In this document: positions 34,469-43,360 of the stretch, one piece after another
How positions within the stretch are numbered: position 1 is the stretch's first letter
How the letters are laid out: each line of letters opens with the position of its first letter
Source: RGIG1934 sp045122895
GTDB taxonomy: Bacteria; Bacillota; Clostridia; Lachnospirales; Lachnospiraceae
Direction: 5' to 3'
Assembly: GCA_045122895.1 (NCBI GenBank)
Contig: JBGVIE010000019.1
Coordinates: 1 to 48,770 of the forward strand
DNA: 48,770 bases
The notes under the pieces: generated by a model
Seen by the model: only the letters and a program-made list of their open reading frames with translations
Told to the model about the DNA's origin: nothing
Database searches by the model: none
Made by a program: the position numbers and the translations under genes

Positions 34469-34648
34469 TTAGTCAACTGAAATGATCTCTTTTTTGTTAT
34501 ATGAGCCACAAGCTTTACATACTCTGTGAGGCATCATTAATTCGCCACACTTGCTGCACTTTACTAAGTTTGGAGCACTCATCTTCCAGTTTGCTCTTCT
34601 CTTATCTCTTCTAGCTTTAGAAGTTTTATTCTTTGGACAAATAGACAC
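34469..34648 (-). CDS. rpmF: 50S ribosomal protein L32
   Basis: Small 59-residue ribosomal protein beginning at GTG 34648 with GGAGGT about 9 bases upstream; it reads MSICPKNKTSKARRDKRRAN. The zinc form: CSKCGELMMPHRVCKAC has four cysteines (CxxC...CxxC). A longer reading frame upstream is only the shadow of the DUF177 gene. It is four bases after the DUF177 stop and followed by a terminator. Confidence 0.97.
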   Translation of the reverse strand: MSICPKNKTSKARRDKRRANWKMSAPNLVKCSKCGELMMPHRVCKACGSYNKKEIISVD

Positions 34649-34652
34649 GGCT

Positions 34653-35180
34653 TTACACCTCCTTAAATTTGTTAAAAACGTCAAGAATCTTTGACATTCT
34701 AGGGTCAATATCTGATGAATCACAATCACATGTACTGTGATTTAAATTAACCCCACATCTATTACAAATTCCTTTACAATTATCATTGCAAAGAACTTTC
34801 ATAGGTAAATTTACCAAAAGTTCATTATAAACAAGTCTCTCGACATCAAGCTCGTTCCCATCCATATATGGAATCTCATCAATGTCTTCAAACTCCTGAA
34901 CCTCTGATTCATTCATGTCAATTTTTCTGGATAATTCGATATTAAATTCCTTCACAACATCCTGTAGGCATCTGTCACACGGAAATATTATGTTAAGATT
35001 GAATCTCGCATCAAGCTTAAACCTCTTCTTCCCAACATTCCTGACATCAATAATGACATCACTCTTATCAGAAATCTTATGCGAAGTCCTCTTAGTCTTA
35101 AAATATTCCATCTCAACAGGCACTTCAAAATGTCCTTTTTTATCTAAAACAGATAAAAATTCAGATAAATCTAAAACCAT
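34653..35180 (-). CDS. DUF177/YceD family protein
   Basis: 175 residues. Family features: CDRCLQDVVKEF near residues 76-87 and a zinc-finger-like cysteine cluster in the last third (CNDNCKGICNRCGVNL, TCDC). DUF177 proteins almost always precede rpmF in bacteria (ylbN-rpmF in B. subtilis) and a plant relative works in plastid 23S rRNA processing; the bacterial role is less settled. Here it is co-transcribed with rpmF from a near-perfect promoter. Confidence 0.93.
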   Translation of the reverse strand: MVLDLSEFLSVLDKKGHFEVPVEMEYFKTKRTSHKISDKSDVIIDVRNVGKKRFKLDARFNLNIIFPCDRCLQDVVKEFNIELSRKIDMNESEVQEFEDIDEIPYMDGNELDVERLVYNELLVNLPMKVLCNDNCKGICNRCGVNLNHSTCDCDSSDIDPRMSKILDVFNKFKEV

Positions 35181-35210
35181 TTAATCCTCTTTTCTAAACA
35201 CACAAAGAGT

Positions 35211-35239
35211 ATTATACACAGTTACCCCTTGTTTGTCAA
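35211..35239 (-). promoter_or_regulatory. Consensus sigma-A promoter for DUF177-rpmF
   Basis: Minus strand: TTGACA (35234-35239), exactly 17 bases, TATAAT (35211-35216), with TGTG before the -10. Both hexamers are perfect. Confidence 0.9.
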
Positions 35240-35244
35240 CACAA

Positions 35245-35268
35245 ATGTAAAGTATTTTTGCTTTACAT
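35245..35268 (-). terminator. Hairpin after ackA
   Basis: ATGTAAAG and CTTTACAT make an 8-bp AT-rich stem with an 8-base loop, 12 bases after the ackA stop and just before the next promoter. The T-tract is poor (TTGTGTTG). Confidence 0.5.
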
Positions 35269-35280
35269 ATTTTCTGCTAC

Positions 35281-36480
35281 TTATTTAATCAATGCTAATG
35301 TTTCTCTTGCAATTGCAAGTTCTTCATTTGTAGGTATGATACATATCTTTACCTTTGAGTCCTTCGTACTGATAATCATCTCTTCACCAACTGCTTTAGC
35401 ATTTAATTCTTCATCAAGCTCTACACCAAGATATCCTAAGTATTCAGCAACCATTGTTCTAATATATGGAGAGTTCTCACCAACTCCTGCAGTAAATGTA
35501 ATTGCATCTACGCCATTCATGGCAGCAGTATAAGCACCAATATATTTTGCTACTCTGTATGTATAAGCCTGAAGTGTTTCAATTGCTCTTTCATTTCCTT
35601 CATCCATTGCCTTCTTAAGATCTCTAAAGTCACTTGAAATTCCGCCTGACATACCATAAACACCAGATTTCTTATTAAGAATTTCAATCATCTCATGTGC
35701 TGAGAGATTCTCCCTTGACGCAATGAATTCAACGATAGCAGGATCTAAGTCACCACTTCTTGTACCCATTGCAATACCTTCAAGTGGAGTAAGTCCCATA
35801 CTTGTATCTACACACTTACCATTAACAACTGCCGAGATTGATGCACCGTTTCCCAAGTGACATACTATAACCTTTGAATTATCTTTGTCAAGCCCTGTAA
35901 GATTAAGGGTTTCTTTCGATACAAAACTGTGGCTTGTTCCGTGGAAACCATATCTTCTCACATCGTATTTCTCATAGTATTCACGTGGAATAGCATATAA
36001 ATAAGCTTTTGGTGGCATTGTTCCGTGGAACGCTGTATCGAATACAGCTACATTTGGAACACCTGGCATTGCCGCTTCACAAGCTTCAATACCAATCAAG
36101 TTTGCAGGATTATGAAGTGGTCCAAGGTCGAAGCAGTCTCTTACTACCTTCTTTACATCTTCATTAACAATAATTGAATCTTTATAATATTTTCCTGCGT
36201 GAAGTACTCTGTGACCAACTGCAGCAATTTCACTCGCATCTTTGATAACACCCGATTTCTCATCTACAAGAGCATTTAACACAAGCTTAACTGCTATTTC
36301 GTGATCCTTCATAGACTCCTCGATTACAAGTGGTTCTTTGCCAACAGGCTTATGTGTAAGTACTGAACCTTCAATTCCTATTCTCTCCACGAGTCCCTTT
36401 GCTAATAACGATTCATCTTCAGTGTTGATTAATTGATACTTAAGAGATGAACTACCACAATTTAATACTAAAATTTTCAT
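35281..36480 (-). CDS. ackA: Acetate kinase
   Basis: Converts acetyl phosphate and ADP to acetate and ATP, the energy-yielding last step of acetate fermentation. 399 residues: MKILVLNCGSSSLKYQLIN at the N-terminus, VGHRVLHAG, NPANLIGIEACE, VAVFDTAFH, RYGFHGTSHSFVS, CHLGNGASISAV and GVGENSPYIR, all as in the ASKHA family. It lies 21 bases after pta with AAAGGG as ribosome binding site. Confidence 0.98.
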   Translation of the reverse strand: MKILVLNCGSSSLKYQLINTEDESLLAKGLVERIGIEGSVLTHKPVGKEPLVIEESMKDHEIAVKLVLNALVDEKSGVIKDASEIAAVGHRVLHAGKYYKDSIIVNEDVKKVVRDCFDLGPLHNPANLIGIEACEAAMPGVPNVAVFDTAFHGTMPPKAYLYAIPREYYEKYDVRRYGFHGTSHSFVSKETLNLTGLDKDNSKVIVCHLGNGASISAVVNGKCVDTSMGLTPLEGIAMGTRSGDLDPAIVEFIASRENLSAHEMIEILNKKSGVYGMSGGISSDFRDLKKAMDEGNERAIETLQAYTYRVAKYIGAYTAAMNGVDAITFTAGVGENSPYIRTMVAEYLGYLGVELDEELNAKAVGEEMIISTKDSKVKICIIPTNEELAIARETLALIK

Positions 36481-36501
36481 ATCTGCGTTCCCTTTCCTGT
36501 T

Positions 36502-37497
36502 TTATTTATTCTGAGCCTGAACGGCTGTAATTGCAACTACACCTACGATATCATCCGCAAAACATCCTCTTGAAAGATCATTTACAGGCATTGATAATCC
36601 CTGAAGCACAGGTCCATAAGCGTTAGCCTTTGCAAGTCTCTGAACCAGCTTATATCCGATGTTACCTGCCTCAAGGCTAGGGAATACTAATGTGTTAGCA
36701 CATCCTGCAACCTTACTTCCCGGTGCCTTTGCCTGACCCACCTCTGGAACCAGCGCAGCATCAAGCTGTAACTCTCCATCAAGTTCTAAATCTGTAAATT
36801 TCTCTTTTGCAAGCTTAACAGCTTCTGCTACCTTAGTTACGTCATCATGTTTAGCACTTCCCTTTGAAGAGTATGATAACATAGCAACTTTAGGCTCTGC
36901 TCCTACAAGCATCTTAAATGATTCTGCTGAAAGTCCTGCTATTTCTGCTAACTTAGTTGAATCTAAATCTGTATTCACTGCACAGTCTGCAAATACAAAA
37001 AGTCCATTCTCCCCAAGCTCGCAATTCGATACTTCCATAAGGAAAAATCCTGACACAGAACTGATTCCCGGCTTTGTCTTTAACAACTGAAGCGCAGGTC
37101 TTATAGTATTTCCTGTTGAGTGGCATGCCCCTGACACAGCTCCGTCTGCATCACCAGCCTTACACATAAGGCATGCATAATACATATAATCTTTTTCCAT
37201 TGCTTCCTTAGCAGCTTCCGGAGTCATTCCTTTGTTTTTTCTTAATTCAACAAATAAGTCTATGTATTTCTGTTTGTTAGGATCATTAAATGGATCAATT
37301 ATTGTTGCACCTGAAATATCAAAACCTTTACTGTTTTCTTCAATTTCTTCTGGTGTACCAATTATAATCAGATTAGCAATTCCTTCTTTCAAAATTTTCT
37401 CCGCGGCCTCGAAGGTTCTCTTATCCATTGATTCCGGTAAGACGATTGTCTTCTTGTCCTGCTTTGCTCTTTTCATAATTTCATCAATAAATGCCAT
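36502..37497 (-). CDS. pta: Phosphate acetyltransferase
   Basis: Exchanges CoA for phosphate on acetyl-CoA to give acetyl phosphate. 331 residues, the short class without the N-terminal DRTGG extension: SMDKRTFEAAEKILKEGIAN, DADGAVSGACHSTGNTIRPA, AMLSYSSKGSAKHDDVTKV and the C-terminal VFPSLEAGNIGYKLVQRLA. GAAAGGAG precedes the ATG. With ackA it forms the acetate-producing pair and has its own promoter, divergent from tmcAL. Confidence 0.98.
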   Translation of the reverse strand: MAFIDEIMKRAKQDKKTIVLPESMDKRTFEAAEKILKEGIANLIIIGTPEEIEENSKGFDISGATIIDPFNDPNKQKYIDLFVELRKNKGMTPEAAKEAMEKDYMYYACLMCKAGDADGAVSGACHSTGNTIRPALQLLKTKPGISSVSGFFLMEVSNCELGENGLFVFADCAVNTDLDSTKLAEIAGLSAESFKMLVGAEPKVAMLSYSSKGSAKHDDVTKVAEAVKLAKEKFTDLELDGELQLDAALVPEVGQAKAPGSKVAGCANTLVFPSLEAGNIGYKLVQRLAKANAYGPVLQGLSMPVNDLSRGCFADDIVGVVAITAVQAQNK

Positions 37498-37520
37498 GTC
37501 TATAGCTCCTTTCGTTCATC

Positions 37521-37534
37521 TTGTGTTTACACAA
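37521..37534. promoter_or_regulatory. 14-bp palindrome at the pta start of transcription
   Basis: TTGTGTTTACACAA is an inverted repeat located about 10 bases beyond the pta -10, so near +1. It could be an operator for an unknown repressor or a 5'-end hairpin of the mRNA. Confidence 0.4.
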
Positions 37535-37543
37535 TTCATATAA

Positions 37544-37572
37544 ATTATAACTCCATTGTTCATTGTATACAA
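37544..37572 (-). promoter_or_regulatory. Promoter of pta-ackA
   Basis: Minus strand TTGTAT (37567-37572), 17 bases, TATAAT (37544-37549), about 45 bases before the pta ATG. Confidence 0.7.
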
Positions 37573-37591
37573 GATACTTTATTGGTTTTAA

Positions 37592-37620
37592 TTGAAAACA
37601 ATCTGATGAAATGATATAAT
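37592..37620 (+). promoter_or_regulatory. Promoter of tmcAL
   Basis: TTGAAA (37592-37597), 17 bases, TATAAT (37615-37620). Divergent from the pta promoter with only about 20 bases between the two -35 boxes. Confidence 0.8.
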
Positions 37621-37658
37621 TACCTAAAATATTTTCAGTTTGAAAGGATATGAAATTT

Positions 37659-38912
37659 ATGAGCATCGTAGGTATTATTGCAGAATTTAATCCATTTCAC
37701 AACGGACACAAGTATATAATTGAAGAAGCAAAAGCTAAAACAGGATGTGACCAGGTCATAGTTATTATGAGTGGAAATTACGTTCAGAGAGGTACTCCTG
37801 CCATTTGTGATAAACAGCTTAGAACAGAGATGGCCATCAAAAACGGATGCGATATGGTTATAGAACTCCCTGTTATCTATTCATGCGCAAGCGCAAAATA
37901 TTTTGCCGAGGGAGCTGTTAATCTTCTAAATTCTCTAGGCTGTGTTGATTACCTGGCTTTTGGTGCAGAGTACTCTGATGCAGATTTTCTGGACAAGATA
38001 GCCACACTTTTATCTAACGAACCTGCATATTACAGAGAGCGACTCAATCATTATGTCAAAAATGGATATTCTTTTCCATCAGCACGTGAAAACGCTCTTT
38101 GTGATTATATGATGACAAACACTCCTGATTTCGATGAAAATCTGTACCGTGAAATTATGTCATCGCCTAATTGTATTCTCGCAATTGAATATATGTGTGC
38201 ACTGATGAAGTTCAAATCCAAAATCAAACCATTTCCTATTACGAGAATCGCTGCAACATATCATCAGTTATCAATCAATGAAGATATATGTTCTGCAACT
38301 GCCCTTCGTAACATTATGGATGATTTTGACAATATCAAAGAAGCACGAACAACTATTCCTGATTCAGTTTATTATATTATGAAAGAACAGTTCGATAAGA
38401 CTTTCCCTATTCATGAGAATGATTTCTCATACATCTTAGGTTCAGCACTTATAAACTGCAAGGATTCCTATCAGGATTATTTTGATTTCTCACTCAATTT
38501 TTCTAACCGAGTTAGAAATCTTTCTGAAAATTACCACTCCTTTACATCTTTTGCACAGGAGTTAGCCACCAAGAACAACACCCTTTCTTATGCAAGGAGA
38601 TGCCTTACACATCTTATGCTTGGAATTGATGACGCAGCAGTTTGTCAGGCTATTAACCATGGTTATAACTACTACATTCGAGTTCTAGGTTTTTCAAAAA
38701 ATGGAAAAGAAATATTTGCCAATATGAAAACATCCGCTACGCTGCCGCTTGTGACTAAGATTGTCGATTCATATGATTCCATTCCAAAACACGGTAAAAT
38801 GGTTCTTGATATTAACATCAAAGCTGATGAGATTTACAGATATGTTCAGAATATCAAGTATAATGCAAAACTTCCTGTTGAGCACAGACGCTCACTTGTA
38901 ATTACAAAATAA
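37659..38912 (+). CDS. tmcAL: tRNA(Met) cytidine acetate ligase TmcAL (YlbM)
   Basis: Makes N4-acetylcytidine at the wobble base of elongator tRNA-Met from acetate and ATP. The 417-residue protein starts MSIVGIIAEFNPFHNGHKYI with the nucleotidyltransferase HxGH motif (HNGH), then VIVIMSGNYVQRGTPAICDK and LPVIYSCASAKYFAEGAV. I prefer the ATG at 37659, which matches the family N-terminus; the ATG at 37650 is too close to AAAGGA. It stands divergent from pta-ackA, whose product acetate is its substrate. The order tmcAL/pta-ackA/DUF177 places it as in the ylbM-ylbN area of B. subtilis. Confidence 0.94.
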   Translation: MSIVGIIAEFNPFHNGHKYIIEEAKAKTGCDQVIVIMSGNYVQRGTPAICDKQLRTEMAIKNGCDMVIELPVIYSCASAKYFAEGAVNLLNSLGCVDYLAFGAEYSDADFLDKIATLLSNEPAYYRERLNHYVKNGYSFPSARENALCDYMMTNTPDFDENLYREIMSSPNCILAIEYMCALMKFKSKIKPFPITRIAATYHQLSINEDICSATALRNIMDDFDNIKEARTTIPDSVYYIMKEQFDKTFPIHENDFSYILGSALINCKDSYQDYFDFSLNFSNRVRNLSENYHSFTSFAQELATKNNTLSYARRCLTHLMLGIDDAAVCQAINHGYNYYIRVLGFSKNGKEIFANMKTSATLPLVTKIVDSYDSIPKHGKMVLDINIKADEIYRYVQNIKYNAKLPVEHRRSLVITK

Positions 38913-38924
38913 AAAGTAAAAATT

Positions 38925-38970
38925 AAGCTGTAAAATCTGTAAACATAAGTACAGATTTTACAGCTTTTTT
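38925..38970. terminator. Bidirectional terminator between tmcAL and the UPF0210 gene
   Basis: A perfect 17-bp stem (left arm 38925-38941, right arm 38950-38966) with an 8-base loop, T-tract TTTTTT to 38970 on the plus strand and TTAATTTTT on the minus strand. It serves two convergent genes. Confidence 0.9.
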
Positions 38971-38979
38971 ATCTGCTAA

Positions 38980-40344
38980 TTAATTCTTAAAACTGTGAAT
39001 TGGCGCAGGAATACGTCCCTTTCTATTAACAAATGCATCACATGCAAAATTATTTACAGGCATTATTGGTGCATATCCAAGTAATCCACCAAATTCTACG
39101 ATTTCACCAACACCCTTCCCAATTACAGGAATAACACGTACAGCTGTTGTCTTCTGGTTAATCATACCAATCGCAGCTTCATCTGCAATAATTCCCGAAA
39201 TAGTTGCAGCACTTGTATCACCCGGTATAGCTATCATATCAAGACCTACTGAACATACACATGTCATAGCCTCTAATTTTTCAATTGTAAGTGCTCCTGC
39301 CTGTACAGCATCAATCATCCCCTGATCCTCGCTTACAGGAATGAATGCACCACTAAGTCCACCAACATATGAAGAAGCCATTACACCACCTTTTTTAACC
39401 TGATCATTAAGTAGTGCAAGTGCAGCAGTCGTACCAGGTGCTCCTACTCTCTCAAGACCTATTTCCTGAAGAATATCAGCTACACTATCACCAATAGCAG
39501 GTGTTGGAGCAAGTGATAAATCAATAATACCAAAAGGAATTCCAAGTCTTTCTGAAGCTTCTTTAGCTACCAGCTGACCTACTCTTGTGATCTTGAATGC
39601 TGTTTTCTTGATTGTCTCACATAATACTTCAAAGCTTTCGCCTCTCGCCTTCTTAAGTGCTGTTCTTACAACACCTGGTCCACTTACACCAACGTTTATT
39701 ATTGCGTCAGCCTCAGTAACACCATGGAATGCTCCTGCCATAAACGGATTATCATCCGGCGCATTACAAAATACAACAAGCTTAGCGCATCCAAGTGAAT
39801 CATCTTCTTTTGTGTACTCAGCAGTCTTTACCACCATCTCGCCCATAAGTCTTACTGCATCCATATTTAATCCGGTCTTTGTCGAACCAACATTAACCGA
39901 GCTGCACACTCTTTCTGTCTCAGCAAGTGCCTGTGGTATTGAACGAATAAGATTCTCATCTGCTGTTGTCATTCCCTTGCTGACAAGTGCTGAATAACCG
40001 CCAATAAAGTTTACACCAACTTCTTTTGCCACCTTATCAAGTGTCTTTGCAATTGTGACATAATCCTCAGGCTTCTTACATGCAGCTCCACCTACCAAAG
40101 CAATTGGAGTTACAGATATTCTCTTATTTACAATTGGAATACCATATTTTTTTTCAATTTCCTCTCCTGTTGACACAAGATTCTTTGCAAGACCCGTTAT
40201 CTTGGTGTAGATATTTTCATTCAGCTTATCAAGGTCTGAATCAATACAATCCAACAGACTAATACCAAGAGTAATAGTTCTCACATCAAGATTCTCATGC
40301 TCTATCATCTTGTTAGTTTCATTAACTTCAAATATGTTTATCAT
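38980..40344 (-). CDS. UPF0210 / PFL family protein
   Basis: A 454-residue member of the UPF0210 family (DUF711). It begins NLDVRTITLGISLLDCIDSD, contains RISVTPIALVGGAA and INVGVSGPGVVRTALKKARG, and ends PIMPVNNFACDAFVNRKGRI. The fold is related to glycyl-radical enzymes by name (PFL-like), but no radical glycine motif is visible. The family nearly always comes with a small ACT-domain protein, as here (17 bases upstream). Function not established. Confidence 0.9.
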   Translation of the reverse strand: MINIFEVNETNKMIEHENLDVRTITLGISLLDCIDSDLDKLNENIYTKITGLAKNLVSTGEEIEKKYGIPIVNKRISVTPIALVGGAACKKPEDYVTIAKTLDKVAKEVGVNFIGGYSALVSKGMTTADENLIRSIPQALAETERVCSSVNVGSTKTGLNMDAVRLMGEMVVKTAEYTKEDDSLGCAKLVVFCNAPDDNPFMAGAFHGVTEADAIINVGVSGPGVVRTALKKARGESFEVLCETIKKTAFKITRVGQLVAKEASERLGIPFGIIDLSLAPTPAIGDSVADILQEIGLERVGAPGTTAALALLNDQVKKGGVMASSYVGGLSGAFIPVSEDQGMIDAVQAGALTIEKLEAMTCVCSVGLDMIAIPGDTSAATISGIIADEAAIGMINQKTTAVRVIPVIGKGVGEIVEFGGLLGYAPIMPVNNFACDAFVNRKGRIPAPIHSFKN

Positions 40345-40361
40345 AAAATTTATCCTCTCAA

Positions 40362-40634
40362 TTATATTCTATGCATTGAATTAAAGATGTCTTCCTGCTG
40401 CATCTTAACCTGAACGCCAATTTCTTCTCCAAGCTTCGTAATATTGTCAGATAATTCACCAAAAGACTTTGTAGCGTTATTTGCATCTACTATCATCATC
40501 ATATTAAAGTAATCTTGAACGATTGTCTGTGATATGTCTAAAATATTTACCTGATTTTCAGCTAAAAAAGTGCATACCTTTGCGATAATTCCTACTGTGT
40601 CTTTTCCTACAACTGTGATAATTGTCTTCTTCAT
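40362..40634 (-). CDS. ACT domain protein (UPF0237)
   Basis: 90 residues forming one ACT domain: KKTIITVVGKDTVGIIAKVC, TFLAENQVNILDISQTIVQD. ACT domains bind amino acids or other small ligands. It is the usual partner of the UPF0210 protein encoded next, so it probably senses a metabolite for it. It is co-transcribed with asnB and the walJ-like gene. Confidence 0.92.
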   Translation of the reverse strand: MKKTIITVVGKDTVGIIAKVCTFLAENQVNILDISQTIVQDYFNMMMIVDANNATKSFGELSDNITKLGEEIGVQVKMQQEDIFNSMHRI

Positions 40635-40653
40635 ATCTTATTTCCTCTCTACT

Positions 40654-41451
40654 TTATACTTCAATTATGACTGAAGGCTCTTCTCTTTTAGCCACCTGAA
40701 TGTCAAAATCATCAGCTTTATATTCATTATCGCCTAGAGTAATCTCCATTCTGACAGCCTCATATGCAAGCTTCTCATAATTGTTTTCCTTGCTTAAATG
40801 GCCAAGATATACCTTTGCCAAATCATTATGTAACAATCTGTTTAACAACTGTCCGCTACTTTCATTCGAAAGATGCCCTCTGCTACCAAGTATACGTTGC
40901 TTTAACTGGTACGGATACGGACCAGTCTGCAACATTCTTATATCATGATTAGCCTCCAACAGCAAAGCATTTACCCCTGTAAGATTATCTACTGTATAAT
41001 CGTCATAAACGCCCATATCTGTTGCGACAGCCACAGATTTTGTACCATTGTATATTCTGTAGGCCAGTGGCTGTGCAGCATCATGAGATATACTAAATGG
41101 TACTATATCTAAGTCCCCTATGGAAAATCTGTTGTCAGCAGTTATTTCATTATATAACGCTTCGTCAATTTTTCCAAGACTACTTATTCCTTTTATTGCA
41201 TTTATTGTCCCAAAACTTGAATATATTGGTATTTTATATTTTCTTGAGACAACACCCAGACCTGTGACGTGATCCGAATGTTCGTGAGTAATCATTATAC
41301 CACTAACATCGGATAATGTCATATCATATTTGTTAAGGCCTTCTTCTATTCTTTTTTTGCTGATTCCTGTATCAATTAATACTACAGTTTCATCTGACGC
41401 TACAGCAACGCAATTTCCGCTACTGCCGCTTGCTATACTCAATAATTTCAT
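40654..41451 (-). CDS. Metallo-beta-lactamase-fold hydrolase, WalJ/YycJ type
   Basis: 265 residues starting MKLLSIASGSSGNCVAVASD, with the metal-binding motif HEHSDH at 56-61, further His in SISHDAAQPLAY and DMGVYDDYTV, and HLSNESSGQLL near the C-terminus. YycJ/WalJ proteins belong to this family and may have DNA-processing 5'-3' exonuclease activity. In B. subtilis yycJ belongs to the walRK operon; here it follows asnB by 12 bases, so the assignment is to the fold rather than to WalJ itself. Confidence 0.85.
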   Translation of the reverse strand: MKLLSIASGSSGNCVAVASDETVVLIDTGISKKRIEEGLNKYDMTLSDVSGIMITHEHSDHVTGLGVVSRKYKIPIYSSFGTINAIKGISSLGKIDEALYNEITADNRFSIGDLDIVPFSISHDAAQPLAYRIYNGTKSVAVATDMGVYDDYTVDNLTGVNALLLEANHDIRMLQTGPYPYQLKQRILGSRGHLSNESSGQLLNRLLHNDLAKVYLGHLSKENNYEKLAYEAVRMEITLGDNEYKADDFDIQVAKREEPSVIIEV

Positions 41452-41463
41452 CCTACACCTGCT

Positions 41464-43299
41464 TTATGAAAAATGTTTTTCATACCACATAAGAAAAACA
41501 AATACTGTCCATAACTTTCTTGAATTGTCTGCCTTATTAGCATAATGCTTATTCAATAGTTTTTCAAGCTCATATGTGTTAAAGAATTTCTCTGCTGTCT
41601 CTGATGTAATCGCATCATGTACCAGATTGTAATATTTATCTTCTCTGAACCAGTTTCTGACAGGAATCGGGAAACCAAGCTTCTTTCTCTCCGCAGATGT
41701 ATCAGGCATAAATTCGCTTGCAGCTTTTCTAAAGTATCTCTTTGTCTCATGTTCATCAACTCTGTGCTCTACAGGTACTGAATATGCAAACTTCGCAACC
41801 TCTTTATCCAGGAAAGGTACTCGCACCTCCAATGAATGAGCCATACTCATTGTATCTGCTTTATTAAGTATGTCGCCCCAGAGCCAGGTATGAATGTCTA
41901 TATACTGCATTTTTGTAATATCATCTTTGTCCTTAACCCTGTCATAAATTGGTTTTACAATACTTGCCGGTGTATTATGCTTACTGTTATTCTTTAAAAT
42001 TTTATCAACTTCATTACTCTTAAAAATATAAGCATTTCCAATATATCTCTCTTCAAGATCACGTCCTGCCCTGATCACATAATTTTTGCCTTTAAATGAA
42101 ATTGGCAGTTTTTCAAACACAGAAGCACTTCCCCTTCTTATAGGGCGTGGAATCCTGTTCATCGGCTTTAAGGCCAAAGGACTCTTGTAAATATTATATC
42201 CGCCAAAAAGCTCGTCCGAGCCTTCTCCCGAAAGTACAACCTTAACCTGTTCACTTGCCAGCTTACATAGAAAATAAAGTGCTATACATGACGGATCTGA
42301 TAATGGCTCATCTATGTGATTCATTATCTTTGGAAGCTCCTCAAAGAACTCCTCTGTAGATATAAGCTTACTGGTATTCTTAACACCAACATAATCAGAA
42401 AGCGTCTTAGCGAGTGGTATTTCGTTGCACTTAGGATAGTCAAATCCAACACTAAAGGTTTTATCAAGATTACTTCTGGCTACTATATAGCTTGAATCGA
42501 CACCACCTGACAGAAATCCGCCAACCTCAGTATCACTAATCTTGTGTGCTTTAATTGAATCTGCCATCACATCATTTATTCCCTTCACGGCATCTTCAAA
42601 AGTAATTGATTTATCTTCGTTAAATTCGTGGGAATAATATCTCTCTATTTCTATTTTACCATCTGTCCATATAAGATAATGGGCTGGTGGAAGTCTGAAT
42701 ACGCCTTTGTAAAATGTCTCATCCAGAATTGAATACTGGAATGAAAGATAGCTTTCTAATGCTTCTTCATTAAATTCTTTTTCAAATGTAGGAAACTTTA
42801 CAATTGATTTGATTTCTGAACCAAACACAAAGTCTCCGGTTTTTGTGGTTGTATAGAACAATGGCTTAATTCCAAAAATATCTCGTGCCATCAAAAGCTG
42901 TTTCTTCTGTCTGTCCCACAATGCAAAAGCATACATTCCACGCAATCTCTTAAGCAAATCACGTCCATATTCCTCATACCCATGCACTAACACCTCTGTA
43001 TCTGCGTCAGTTTTAAAAATATGCCCCTTTTCTATTAATTCTTCTTTTATCTCCTGATAATTATATATCTCTCCATTAAATGTGAGTACAAGTGTCTCAT
43101 CTTCATTGTACATAGGCTGTTTTCCATTTGTAATGCCTATAATACTAAGCCTTCTAAACCCAAGACCTGCCATATCGTCAATATGGGTTCCCTCGTCATC
43201 AGGACCTCTGTGCTTAATGGCATTCATCATATCTATCAAGTTGTCCTTGTATAACTCACCGTTGCCTTCTTTTGTAACGTATCCAGCAAATCCACACAT
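41464..43299 (-). CDS. asnB: Asparagine synthase, glutamine-hydrolysing
   Basis: Makes asparagine from aspartate, glutamine and ATP. 611 residues. The class II glutaminase domain starts MCGFAGYV with the catalytic Cys2, followed by RGPDDEGTH and FNGEIYN. The synthetase domain has the PP-loop SGGVDSS at 264-270, GEGSDELFGGY and SLEVRVPFLDKEVAKFA. A promoter overlaps the end of pepD, so asnB heads a unit with the walJ-like, ACT and UPF0210 genes. Confidence 0.96.
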   Translation of the reverse strand: MCGFAGYVTKEGNGELYKDNLIDMMNAIKHRGPDDEGTHIDDMAGLGFRRLSIIGITNGKQPMYNEDETLVLTFNGEIYNYQEIKEELIEKGHIFKTDADTEVLVHGYEEYGRDLLKRLRGMYAFALWDRQKKQLLMARDIFGIKPLFYTTTKTGDFVFGSEIKSIVKFPTFEKEFNEEALESYLSFQYSILDETFYKGVFRLPPAHYLIWTDGKIEIERYYSHEFNEDKSITFEDAVKGINDVMADSIKAHKISDTEVGGFLSGGVDSSYIVARSNLDKTFSVGFDYPKCNEIPLAKTLSDYVGVKNTSKLISTEEFFEELPKIMNHIDEPLSDPSCIALYFLCKLASEQVKVVLSGEGSDELFGGYNIYKSPLALKPMNRIPRPIRRGSASVFEKLPISFKGKNYVIRAGRDLEERYIGNAYIFKSNEVDKILKNNSKHNTPASIVKPIYDRVKDKDDITKMQYIDIHTWLWGDILNKADTMSMAHSLEVRVPFLDKEVAKFAYSVPVEHRVDEHETKRYFRKAASEFMPDTSAERKKLGFPIPVRNWFREDKYYNLVHDAITSETAEKFFNTYELEKLLNKHYANKADNSRKLWTVFVFLMWYEKHFS

Positions 43300-43331
43300 A
43301 CGCCATCTCTCCTAAAATAATTTTTCACAAT

Positions 43332-43360
43332 ATTTTAACATATTTCTTTTAATATTTCAA
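43332..43360 (-). promoter_or_regulatory. Promoter of asnB inside the pepD 3' end
   Basis: Minus strand TTGAAA (43355-43360), 17 bases, TAAAAT (43332-43337). The -35 is in the last pepD codons and the -10 overlaps its stop codon; a TGT precedes the -10. Confidence 0.6.

Noticed and set aside
34649..34729. N-terminal extension of rpmF
   Set aside because: It would overlap the DUF177 gene in another frame, and the GTG at 34648 with GGAGGT gives the exact L32 N-terminus.
37521..37534. Rex or CcpA (cre) operator at pta
   Set aside because: The palindrome is only 14 bp with a 4-base centre; Rex needs TTGTTAA/TTGTGA arms spaced by more bases, and cre needs a central CG.
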